From contig PMHO01000053.1 in the NCBI GenBank assembly GCA_003156715.1, positions 254,682 to 315,771 of the forward strand: a DNA stretch of 61,090 nt, written 5' to 3'. The stretch is from Candidatus Tityobacter terrigena (GTDB lineage Bacteria > Vulcanimicrobiota > Vulcanimicrobiia > Vulcanimicrobiales > Vulcanimicrobiaceae). Positions 28,074 to 36,045 of the stretch are shown here, in pieces (the stretch's first letter is position 1; each line of letters opens with the position of its first letter). A program made the position numbers and the translations under genes. The notes below the pieces were generated by a model, which was given only the letters and a program-made list of their open reading frames with translations, ran no database searches and was not told the origin of the DNA.

Positions 28074-29669
28074 ATGGCATCTTCGGCTACGAAAGACGCT
28101 CGGCTTGCGTCATTCCGCAAGCTGATTCGTGACGCGCGCCGCCCGGAACGCGCGGCTGCGAACCCGCTTGCCGCCGGCGTCTGCGACGCAGACTTTCGTA
28201 GCGCCTTGCAAGTGAGTTTGTACCGGCTTTCTCCGCGGCGGCGCGCGATCGTGGCGCGATACGATCTCGGCGGCGAGCCGGTGGTGAAACTATGCAAGAC
28301 GCTCGGCCTTTCACGCCGACAATTCTTTCGGGACCACCGCTCGGCGCTCGAGCGCCTGGCCGAGCTGATGCTCCCCGGCGCGAACGCCGAGCCGCGGGCC
28401 GGCGCGGCGCGGATCGAAGCCGGCTTGCGCGAGCCGGCTCCCTCGGGCACGCCCGCGAACGCGCTGGCGCGCGGGTTACGCAACGCGGGCGCGTACGCCG
28501 AAGTAATCGCCGCGCTCGCACCGTGCTGCGAGCCTACACAGTGTCCTGCGATGCGCTTGGAAGCGACGCTCGAAATCGCCGACTTGCGGCTGGAAAGCGG
28601 CGACGTTACCGGCGCCGCAGCCGGCCTCGAGCGTGCGCGCGAGCTCGCGCGCGATCTGCCGCTGCACCTCCACCCCCGTCTGGCGGCGCACGTCTCCCTG
28701 ATCGAAGGTCATCTCCACGGTTCGCACATCGTACGTGGGGAGAAGTACGAGCGTGCTCGAACGCTATTGCTTCCACTGACGCGCACCAACGAGAACGCCG
28801 CTGCCGGAACGCTGCTCGTCCAGGCGCTTCATGCGCTCTCGCTGAGCAACGATCATCGCGGCCGCTGGCCGGCGGCGCGCGAGGCGGCACGCGAAGCGGT
28901 CGCGGTCGCCGATCGATTCGCGGTCGGCGAGACGCCGCTCGGGTTGACGGTGCGCGCCAATCACGCGATGCGCGACGCGCGCCAATTCGGGAACGTCGAC
29001 GCGGCGCTCGAGATGCTGCGATCCTGCCTCGGCAAAGCCTTGCGCAACGGATGGATCCAGGTGACCGGCGAGCTCACGGTGCACTTTGTCAACTTGAACC
29101 TGATGCGTTCGCAGTACGCCGCCGCGCTGCATTGGCGCGACTGGATCTCGACGATCGACCCGTCGCGGCTGGCGGCGCGCACGCGCAACTTCCTCACCGT
29201 CGACACCGCGCACGCGCTGACCATGCTCGGCCGGCCCGGCCGCGCGCGGTGGGTTCTGCAATCGGGCAACGACGAAGGGCTCGCATTCCACGGCGCGTGC
29301 GAGTACTGGCGTGCCGAGGCACTGCAGGCCGAGGGCGACGCCGCCCACGCCCTGCGCCTCGCGGTACGCGCGCTTGACGGCGCTGCCGAAGCCGAGAGCG
29401 AGAAGGGCCGCGCACGTTCGAAGCGCGTGGTGGCCCGCTGCCGTTATGCCCTCGGCCAGTCGCGTTCGGCGCGCAAGACGATGGAAGAGTGCCTGGAGTT
29501 GAGCGAGGAGTTCGTCTCACCGTACGACCTCTTGCTTTCATTCGCGGCCGCCGAGCGCATCGAGCTAAGAGTAGGCGGCGACGGAAAGGAACTCGCACGC
29601 ATGCTCCGCGGCAACTCCGCCGACGTCGACTTCCTCCCGCCGTCGCGCTCGCCGCTCGCTTTCGCGTAG
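28074..29669 (+). CDS. Regulator with sigma70-region-4-like HTH and TPR-like repeats
   Basis: 531 aa. Residues about 40-105 (SLYRLSPRRRAIVARYDLGGEPVVKLCKTLGLSRRQFFRDHRSALERLAELM) resemble a sigma-70 region 4 helix-turn-helix: 'L--R-R-I---YDL-G-----A---GLSRR-F---R--AL--L'. The remainder is helical and Ala/Arg/Leu-rich, consistent with TPR repeats. It has no sigma region 2, so it is more likely a transcriptional regulator than a sigma factor. A strong GGGAGG ribosome site (28064-28069) precedes the ATG. The target is unknown; the secreted-protein operon just upstream is one candidate. Confidence 0.7.
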   Translation: MASSATKDARLASFRKLIRDARRPERAAANPLAAGVCDADFRSALQVSLYRLSPRRRAIVARYDLGGEPVVKLCKTLGLSRRQFFRDHRSALERLAELMLPGANAEPRAGAARIEAGLREPAPSGTPANALARGLRNAGAYAEVIAALAPCCEPTQCPAMRLEATLEIADLRLESGDVTGAAAGLERARELARDLPLHLHPRLAAHVSLIEGHLHGSHIVRGEKYERARTLLLPLTRTNENAAAGTLLVQALHALSLSNDHRGRWPAAREAAREAVAVADRFAVGETPLGLTVRANHAMRDARQFGNVDAALEMLRSCLGKALRNGWIQVTGELTVHFVNLNLMRSQYAAALHWRDWISTIDPSRLAARTRNFLTVDTAHALTMLGRPGRARWVLQSGNDEGLAFHGACEYWRAEALQAEGDAAHALRLAVRALDGAAEAESEKGRARSKRVVARCRYALGQSRSARKTMEECLELSEEFVSPYDLLLSFAAAERIELRVGGDGKELARMLRGNSADVDFLPPSRSPLAFA

Positions 29670-29688
29670 CCGAGCGGAGGGGGCAAAC

Positions 29689-29873
29689 AACGATGTTTCG
29701 GCCTATACCATCGACAAGCAAAGCGGCGCGCTCACGCCGGTGTGGGGTCGCCGTTTACGGCAGAAGGCGAGCCCGAAGGGATAGCGATCGATCCTACGGG
29801 CAGATTCGCCTATGTGACTAGTACTAAAACCAACGATGTTTCCGCCTATACCGTCAACGAAGGGCAGTCATAG
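29689..29873 (+). pseudogene. Fragment of a lactonase-like propeller gene with a 1-nt frameshift
   Basis: Two frames together encode 'NDVSAYTIDKQSGALTPV' then 'GSPFTAEGEPEGIAIDPTGRFAYVTSTKTNDVSAYTVNEGQS', the repeat of the intact gene at 22332. The join at about 29746 needs one inserted base (GTGTGGGGTCG should be 12 nt), so this is a deletion frameshift. Only about 1.5 repeats remain; the front of the gene is missing. The rest of 29874-30366 has no gene. Confidence 0.75.
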
Positions 29874-29977
29874 CCGACCGAGGTCGCCCCTGGCATACTG
29901 CGCACAGTGGGTCGCTCTAGCTCGCGTCTTGAATGCTTTGCGCCACCGTGAATGAGTACGACAAGCGAGCCGGACAG

Positions 29978-30007
29978 GACCTGACACAATATCGCTTGTG
30001 TCAAGTC
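29978..30007. repeat. Best copy of the 30-bp inverted-repeat motif
   Basis: GACCTGACACAA (29978-29989), spacer TATCGC, TTGTGTCAAGTC (29996-30007). The arms pair at 11 of 12 positions, and this copy defines the consensus. It lies about 100 bp after the propeller pseudogene and has no adjoining T-run, so it does not look like a terminator. Confidence 0.7.
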
Positions 30008-30098
30008 CAAAGTTAATTCGCCGAGCGCGTCGGATAAGGTTCCAGCATGCGCCGGATTGATCGGCTCACTGATGGCGACTGACCCCTGCGGTCGCGGC

Positions 30099-30255
30099 CC
30101 GAGCGCAGTCGCGATCCGAGCGCAGTCGCGCTCTTGGCGCTACGTGAAGTTGCGCGTGTGCAAGAGTCGCTGCTCTGAGTGAGCCGCATGCCGGTGACGA
30201 ACCGGGTTGCAAGTGCGGGTTGCAAGTGCGGGTTGCAAGTGCTGGATGCAGTTGC
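30099..30255. repeat. Two short tandem-repeat tracts
   Basis: CCGAGCGCAGTCGCG occurs at 30099-30113 and 30116-30130 (17-bp period). GGGTTGCAAGTGC occurs as three perfect 13-bp copies at 30204-30242, with a decayed fourth to 30255. Both lie in non-coding DNA between the propeller fragments and probably arose by slippage. Confidence 0.75.
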
Positions 30256-30320
30256 GAGGCACACATGACGAGAGCCTCTGATTAGCTGAAGCCGAGGCGA
30301 ACGAGCCGGAGAAGCAAGTC

Positions 30321-30357
30321 GCCCGAGAGCGCCGGGGTTTGTCCGGCGCACCCGGGC
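30321..30357. terminator. Two-tier GC-rich hairpin, probable terminator
   Basis: Inner stem GCGCCGG (30329-30335) pairs with CCGGCGC (30343-30349) around a 7-nt loop. Outer GCCCG (30321-30325) pairs with CGGGC (30353-30357). It stands 10 bp beyond the stop of the minus-strand fragment at 30367. On the plus strand it is followed by a T-rich stretch. Confidence 0.55.
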
Positions 30358-30366
30358 GCTTTCATT

Positions 30367-30669
30367 TCAGTAGCTGAACTCTTGCAGTTGGTTGAGCGAC
30401 GGGCCGCTCGAATTGTCTATTTGAATGCTCACGTAGCCGATGCGGGACGACGGGTTGAGGGCGATGCCGGGGAACGAGAACGTGAAGCCGTGGATCTGTT
30501 CCACGAGCTTGCCTTTCTCGTTGTAGGCGTAAATCGCACTGCCGGTTCCGGTGACGCTGTCGAAGGGCTGCGTGACGAGGAAAAGTTTGTTGACCTCGTC
30601 GACTGCGACGGCCTCGCCGCTGTTGATTTGATCTTCGGGATTCGTGTTGGGAAGCTGCACGGTGACGCC
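30367..30669 (-). pseudogene. C-terminal fragment of a beta-propeller protein gene (NQLQ-F-Y ending)
   Basis: About 100 codons read as a genuine propeller tail: QINSGEAVAVDEVNKLFLVTQ, GSAIYAYNEKGKLVEQIHGF, IALNPSSRIGYVS, and the closing LNQLQEFSY. The same ending (PNQLQKFYY) closes the fragment at 39863-40177, so both derive from one family whose full-length members are several hundred residues. Upstream of about 30669 the frame runs into the promoter region of the divergent HAF gene, so the N-terminal part has been lost. Confidence 0.7.
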
Positions 30670-30788
30670 GGCCCTCGCATCAGTACTTCCCCGGATGCCG
30701 GCAGCCCGCCCCGGGGTCCATCCTCGACCCATCAACCACGCACGCGTCAGTCCGAGCGCACGACGCCCGGCAAGAGGAGAACACCCCA

Positions 30789-31780
30789 ATGCACCGTTCC
30801 ACAGCGATCTCTCTCACCACGCTTCTCGGTCTCATCGGGACCGCCATCCCAGCCGCCGCCGCGACGGCGCCGCCCGTGAGCCTCAGCTACAGTTCGGTCG
30901 ATTATCCCGGCGCCACGTCGACCACGATCTATGGCGCCAACCGGTATCAGGTGGGTCACAATCAGTACGCGTCGTTCGTCGGTAAATACACCGACAGCGC
31001 CGGAAACACGCACGGCTTCTTACTCTCCGGCGGAAACTTCACGAGCCTCGACGATCCCAACGGGTTCGGCACCATTGCCTACGGCATCAGTAACAACGGT
31101 CAAATCGTTGGCACGTACGTCACCGATGCATCCGGTGGCGCCCGTCTGGACCCGGCACCTACACGTTCCTGTGGTCTCAGGGCACGTTCACGACTATCGC
31201 TCCGTGTCAATTTATGCTCGGCGCAGGCATCGACGACGCCGGGACCGTCGTTGGATTCGCGGGCAATGACGCGGGCGGGGGAGTCGAGGGTTTCGTAGCT
31301 TCCGAATCGGGGGGCTGCCAGTTTTTCCCCGGACCTTCCAACGCGTCACAGTCCGTGATGTCGGGAATCAATAACGCTGGGAACTTCGTTGGTTGGTACC
31401 AGACCGGTTCGTGCAACATCGATCGTTGCACGAAGATCCGGTTCCACGGAACCCTCAACGGGGCCAAGCACGACGTTCGCGGAGCCATCGACACACAGCT
31501 CTACGGGATCAACGACAGCGGCGACATTGTCGGCTGGTTTGCCTCGGTTAGCGATACGGGGGGCTTCCTTGACGAGAACGGAAAAGGCATCGTCTTCATC
31601 AACTACCCCGGCGGCGGCCTGACGATTCCCTACGGGGTCGACGACCAAGACCAGCTCGGCCGCTACTACGTCGTTGGCGGTTACGCGGATCTGAGCGGCA
31701 ATCAGCACGGCTTTATTGCGGAAGTCACGCGCGACGAAAACGCTCCACCCTCGCTACAGCGACGCGCGTTCAGACGCTGA
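30789..31780 (+). pseudogene. Secreted HAF-repeat protein gene interrupted by a frameshift
   Basis: Signal peptide (about 1-25), then repeats 'GFLLSGGNFTSLDDPNGFGTIAYGISNNGQIVGTYV', typical of HAF extracellular repeats. The frame from 30789 runs to 31298, but meaningful sequence leaves it at about 31140-31165: the second frame resumes with GTYTFLWSQGTFTTIAPCQFM and runs to 31780 with further repeats (YGINDSGDIVGWF). A single missing base explains the change. Together the pieces make a normal protein of about 330 aa. It is either a recent pseudogene or a sequencing error; the rest of the gene is well preserved. Confidence 0.8.
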
Positions 31781-32000
31781 CACCGACAACCCGTTTCGTC
31801 GAACCGCAACTATCGCGGAGGAGGCCCTAGTGCAGCGCACCAGGGTCTCCTCTAGCGCGCGTTAACCCGACGAGCCCCTCGGCCCGCGCCCCCCGCAATG
31901 CCGGCCGATGACCGGGGTTGGGCGCATGGGATGCCGGCCCCGGCTTCGAACCATAGCGCCATCGAGCCGCCCCGGTTCTGTTCGTTGTCTCGAGGTTATG

Positions 32001-33398
32001 ATGCTGCGTCCTTTGTTTCGCATGGTCGCTACCTGGCTGGTCGTCTCGGTCGGATTGGCGATCCCTTCCGATGCCGCTACAAGGAGTTCGTTGACGCGGG
32101 CTTTACGATCGGCGCCCGCTCACAAGTCAGGCTGCTGCACGGATGTAGAAACCATTCTTTACCACTTCCAGTGGGATCCTAAGACCGAGAGTGCCCCTTA
32201 CGGCGCAGGGCCGCTCGCGGGTGTGACCCTGGATCCGAGTGGCAATGGAGTCATTTATGGGACGACTGTCCACGGCGGCGCATATAAGCATGGCGTCATT
32301 TTCAAGCTAACGCCGTCAGGGCCGGGCTACGAGGAAAGTGTCATCTTCTCGTTTCCAAAAAGCATTGACTGGTCCCTCGCATCGGCCCCTGTGCTCGTTG
32401 ACACCACCGGCGCCATTTACAGCACTACCGGGGCCAACGTGGCGAACGACTGCGGTACCGTCTTCAAGTTGACTCCGACGGGGTCGACCTATGCGGCGAG
32501 CACCATCCATAGTTTTCGCAAGAGTTCCGACGGATGCGACCCGGCCTTGGCAGGGCTCTACGAAGACCCGAGCGGGGCTCTGTATGGCACGACAATCGGC
32601 GGAGGCGACTCTTCGTGTTCTAATGAGCCCGGTCAGCAGAACGGATGTGGAACCGTCTTTAAGCTTACGCCGACTGGATCAGGAGCGTATTCTGAAAGCT
32701 TTGTTTACCGTTTCGTGGGCGGCCGAGACGGCAAGGAACCCATTTCCGGATTGATCGCCGACTCGAGCGGCGCCCTCTACGGCACAACTGGGGGCGGCGG
32801 GGAGCTTAAGTGCAACTGCGGAGTCGTGTACAAGTTGACGCCGACCGGATCGGGGCCTTACGCCATGACCGTCATACACGACTTCGGCGTTGATGCGTCG
32901 CCAGGCCCACTGACTGCCGACGCCGCCGGTGACCTGTATGGCACGGCAATTGCTAGGCGCGGAGGGGGGAACGTCGTCTATGAGCTTACCCCTTCCGCGA
33001 GTGCATCGACGGGTTATACGTATCGTCTGATTTACAACGCGAGCGATGGGCGGCCAGGCGAGGTTATCCTTTGCTCCAGCGGTGGGGCTCTGTGCGCCGC
33101 GGCGTTCTTCGCCGGACCGGTTGACGCCGGGGATGTGTTCGAGTTGAACCCACCGCAAGACCCAAGTGCGACGTATGGCGAAACCACTCTTTACACGTTC
33201 GAAGGTGGCGACACCGGCGCGAATCCGTCGAGCTACATCGTCTACTCCGGCGGCGCGATCTACGGCACGTTTTGGGCAAACGGCGGCCCAAGCGGCAGCC
33301 AGAATCATCGCTTTGAGCCCTTTGGCGGCGTCTTTAAGATAGCTTTGCCGTCGAGTTCAAGCTTTCTTAATGGAGCGGAATTCGGAGCGACGAGCTAG
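32001..33398 (+). CDS. Secreted GloVer tandem-repeat protein, copy 4
   Basis: 465 aa from the ATG at 32001 (CGAGG 5 bp upstream; the adjacent ATG at 31998 is the alternative, and the frame from 31908 is too long). Signal peptide, then SGCCTDVETILYHFQW, matching the start of the copy at 18873, and seven to eight LYGTT / GTVFKLTP repeats. The two proteins align along their whole length, including a shared VYELTPS segment lacking the Cys pattern, so they are close paralogs 13 kb apart. Confidence 0.9.
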   Translation: MLRPLFRMVATWLVVSVGLAIPSDAATRSSLTRALRSAPAHKSGCCTDVETILYHFQWDPKTESAPYGAGPLAGVTLDPSGNGVIYGTTVHGGAYKHGVIFKLTPSGPGYEESVIFSFPKSIDWSLASAPVLVDTTGAIYSTTGANVANDCGTVFKLTPTGSTYAASTIHSFRKSSDGCDPALAGLYEDPSGALYGTTIGGGDSSCSNEPGQQNGCGTVFKLTPTGSGAYSESFVYRFVGGRDGKEPISGLIADSSGALYGTTGGGGELKCNCGVVYKLTPTGSGPYAMTVIHDFGVDASPGPLTADAAGDLYGTAIARRGGGNVVYELTPSASASTGYTYRLIYNASDGRPGEVILCSSGGALCAAAFFAGPVDAGDVFELNPPQDPSATYGETTLYTFEGGDTGANPSSYIVYSGGAIYGTFWANGGPSGSQNHRFEPFGGVFKIALPSSSSFLNGAEFGATS

Positions 33399-33428
33399 GT
33401 CACCCAAGTCTCGATAGTTCCTAGCTCC

Positions 33429-33469
33429 GCGGAACCCGCGCTCGAAGCTTTCGCAAGCGCGGGTTCCGC
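33429..33469. terminator. Strong perfect hairpin after the GloVer gene
   Basis: GCGGAACCCGCGCT (33429-33442) pairs perfectly with AGCGCGGGTTCCGC (33456-33469), and CGAA/TTCG inside the loop can extend the stem. It lies 31 bp after the stop at 33398 and 100 bp before the next gene. There is no clear T-run, so termination is inferred from position and stability. Confidence 0.65.
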
Positions 33470-33569
33470 GCTAAAGCTGGAACCAAAGCGTTGGCTCGCC
33501 TTCTGGCGCAGTCCAATGCCCTTCCTCGGCATCCTCCTGAAGATAGCCAAAGCGACCGAAAAGTGAAAT

Positions 33570-35012
33570 ATGGTATCCGACACGGGTGCCCGGTCGCGGC
33601 GCGGCTTTCTCGTCGGGCTCGCCGGCGCGACGCTTGCCGGAGCGGGTCACCCTTCGATTGTTTCCAGCGAACCGTTTCGTGGGCGGCCTGGGGTGACGTA
33701 CGACGTCGCTATCGTTGGCGCGGGCCTTGCCGGCTTGTCCGCGGCGCAGGTTCTCAGGCGCGCCGGCAAGCGCGTCATCGTGCTCGAGGCGAGCGATCGA
33801 GTCGGGGGCCGGTGCATTAGCGACAACTCGACCTTCCCGGGCGTCGTGTTCGACCGAGGCGCACAGTGGTTTCATCAAGTGCTCAAGTACAATCCGCTGT
33901 ATGAACTTGCGCGTGCGCAGGGTTTGCAGCCCGTCGAAGACGACGCGCCGCGACAGGTCTGGAAAGGCTCGGCCTACGATGACGCGGCCACCAAGGCGGT
34001 CGAACAGCTCTACGAAGATGCGTCGACGGCACTTGAAAGCAGTGGCGTTCGAACCTACACCGGTCATCCCGACGTCAGCGGTGCGGCCGCGTTACAAAAT
34101 GCGGGAATCGCCGGCAAGCCTTGGGCGAATCTGGCGAAAGCGCAGATTGGACCGCTCACCGCGGGCACGGAATTCGAACGCGGCTCCGCCTTCGATCTCG
34201 GCAACTTCACGGAGGCCCCCTCCGGCGACGACTATCTTCTGCGGACGGGGATGGGCAACTTCGTTGCGACGTTCGCCAAGGATCTCGACATCAGCCTCGA
34301 CACGATCGTAACGTCGATCGATTATGGGCGGCGCGGCGGCGTGCTGCTGCAGACGAACCACGGCACCGTGAACGCGGCTCTCGCGATCGTCACCGTTTCG
34401 ATGGGCGTGCTGGCGGCCGAAACGATCGCTTTCTCGCCCGCGCTCCCTGCCGCATACCACAAGGCAATCGACGATCTTCCGATGGGCGTCTTCCATAAGA
34501 TCGCGCTCGGCTTCGATTCCGACGTCTTCGGCCCAGTCGAGATGAACACGAACGTTTTCCAGGCGAGCGACGATGAGGAAACGCCCGCGGTGATCGCAAA
34601 GCTTTGGGGGCGCAACGTCGGGGTCGTGTACTTGGGCGGTGAGAACGCGATTGCGCTCGACGAGCGGGGCGCCGCGGCGACCAAAGACTACGCGCTCGCG
34701 ACCGTCGCGCAGAGCTTTCCGCGTGCCAAGCACTTCAGCGCTTCTTCCTTTACCTCGTGGCGCAAGAATCCGTTCACGCGCGGCAGCTATACGATTGCAA
34801 AGCCGGGCGGCGGCCCGAGCCGCCGCACCCTGATCGCGCCGCTCGGAGGTAATCAACTTTACTTCGCCGGCGAGGCGCTCTCGATGCACTCGTATGGAAC
34901 GCTCAGCGCCGCCTATCAAAGCGGCGTTGCGACTGCGAAAGCAATCCTCGGTGTTCCGTCAATCGTCTCGATGCGTTCGGAGCGCGCAGGAAGCGAGCCG
35001 GCTGGTGGATGA
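33570..35012 (+). CDS. Tat-exported flavin-containing amine oxidase
   Basis: 480 aa. The N-terminus RSRRGFLVGLAGATLAGAG is a twin-arginine signal, implying export of the folded, FAD-loaded enzyme. The dinucleotide-binding motif VAIVGAGLAGLSAAQVL with the downstream Glu (VIVLEASDRVGGR) lies at about residues 48-85, and the C-terminal FAD motif LYFAGEALSMHSYGTLSAAYQSG at about 425-455. This is the monoamine oxidase/polyamine oxidase superfamily, which oxidises primary or secondary amines with H2O2 release. The following esterase gene starts inside its last codons, so the two are translationally coupled. Confidence 0.92.
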   Translation: MVSDTGARSRRGFLVGLAGATLAGAGHPSIVSSEPFRGRPGVTYDVAIVGAGLAGLSAAQVLRRAGKRVIVLEASDRVGGRCISDNSTFPGVVFDRGAQWFHQVLKYNPLYELARAQGLQPVEDDAPRQVWKGSAYDDAATKAVEQLYEDASTALESSGVRTYTGHPDVSGAAALQNAGIAGKPWANLAKAQIGPLTAGTEFERGSAFDLGNFTEAPSGDDYLLRTGMGNFVATFAKDLDISLDTIVTSIDYGRRGGVLLQTNHGTVNAALAIVTVSMGVLAAETIAFSPALPAAYHKAIDDLPMGVFHKIALGFDSDVFGPVEMNTNVFQASDDEETPAVIAKLWGRNVGVVYLGGENAIALDERGAAATKDYALATVAQSFPRAKHFSASSFTSWRKNPFTRGSYTIAKPGGGPSRRTLIAPLGGNQLYFAGEALSMHSYGTLSAAYQSGVATAKAILGVPSIVSMRSERAGSEPAGG

Positions 35013-35994
35013 CGCGGACGTCGCGCAGCTCGATCCGCAGGCGCGCGCTTTCATCGAGGAGGTGGAGGCCGCCGGCGTTCCGCCGCTACAAACGATGTCA
35101 CCGGCCGAGATCCGCATGCTGCAGGCTGCGTTCGTTCCGCGACTGTCCGGTCAGCTCGAGGCGGTCGAGCGCGTTGAGGATCGCGAGATTTCGGGACCGG
35201 GCGGGACGATTGCGCTGCGCACGTACGTGCCGCATGCGCCACAGGGCATTCTCCTGTGGGTGCACGGGGGCGGCTGGACGATCGGCAGCATCGAAACTGC
35301 CGACGCGGCGTGCCGGGCGCTCGCGCGCCGAACGCCGTGCAGCGTCGTTTCCGTCGGATATCGCCTTGCCCCCGAGCACAAGTTCCCCGCCGCTTTTGAG
35401 GATGTTCGCGCGGCGGCGCGCTGGGTTGCAGCCAACGCGGAGGCGCTCGGAGCGGACGCCACGCGCATCGCGATCGGCGGAGACAGTTCCGGCGGCGCGC
35501 TCGCTGCAGCCGCGACGTTGGATGCACGTGACGGCGGTGGACCGCGCTTCTGCTATCAGGTGCTCGTGTATCCGGTTTCCGACAACGACATGACGCGGCC
35601 CTCGTACCGCGAGTTTGGGGCCGGTTACCTGATTACGATCGACGAGATTCGCTGGTACTTGAAGAACTATCTGCGGTCGCCCGAGGACGCCGAGAATCCG
35701 CTCGTGTGCCCGCTTCGCGCCGCATCGCTGCGCGGACTGCCTCCTGCCTTGGTAGTGCTCGCTGGGTGCGATCCGCTACGCGACGACGGCGAGGCCTATG
35801 CAGCGCGGCTTCGCGCCGAGGGTGTGCCCGTGCAGGTGCTGCGTTACGACGGCATGATCCACGGGTTCTTTACGATGCCGGGCGTGCTCGACCGTGCCGG
35901 CGTCGCCTACGATGCCGTCGCTCGGAGCCTACGGCACGGCTTCTCGCGAACCGCACGCGAGGACTCCGCCTTCGAACCCGGCGTCGCGGTGTGA
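35005..35994 (+). CDS. HSL-type alpha/beta hydrolase (esterase, family IV)
   Basis: 329 aa from a GTG at 35005, which overlaps the stop of the amine oxidase gene by 8 bp; the open frame further upstream is its shadow. Motifs: oxyanion-hole HGGGW, nucleophile GDSSGG, and the acid and base residues in GCDPLRDDG and MIHGF. The length and motif spacing are typical of hormone-sensitive-lipase-like esterases that hydrolyse short-chain esters in the cytoplasm. It probably forms a two-gene operon with the amine oxidase. Confidence 0.92.
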   Translation: MDDADVAQLDPQARAFIEEVEAAGVPPLQTMSPAEIRMLQAAFVPRLSGQLEAVERVEDREISGPGGTIALRTYVPHAPQGILLWVHGGGWTIGSIETADAACRALARRTPCSVVSVGYRLAPEHKFPAAFEDVRAAARWVAANAEALGADATRIAIGGDSSGGALAAAATLDARDGGGPRFCYQVLVYPVSDNDMTRPSYREFGAGYLITIDEIRWYLKNYLRSPEDAENPLVCPLRAASLRGLPPALVVLAGCDPLRDDGEAYAARLRAEGVPVQVLRYDGMIHGFFTMPGVLDRAGVAYDAVARSLRHGFSRTAREDSAFEPGVAV

Positions 35995-36045
35995 CAGCGT
36001 CGTAGAAATCTGCACCGGGCGGTATACCCGAAGAACTACCAAGAT

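Noticed and set aside
30204..30242. Three 13-bp direct repeats considered as a CRISPR array
   Set aside because: The units are contiguous, with no spacers, and far too short.
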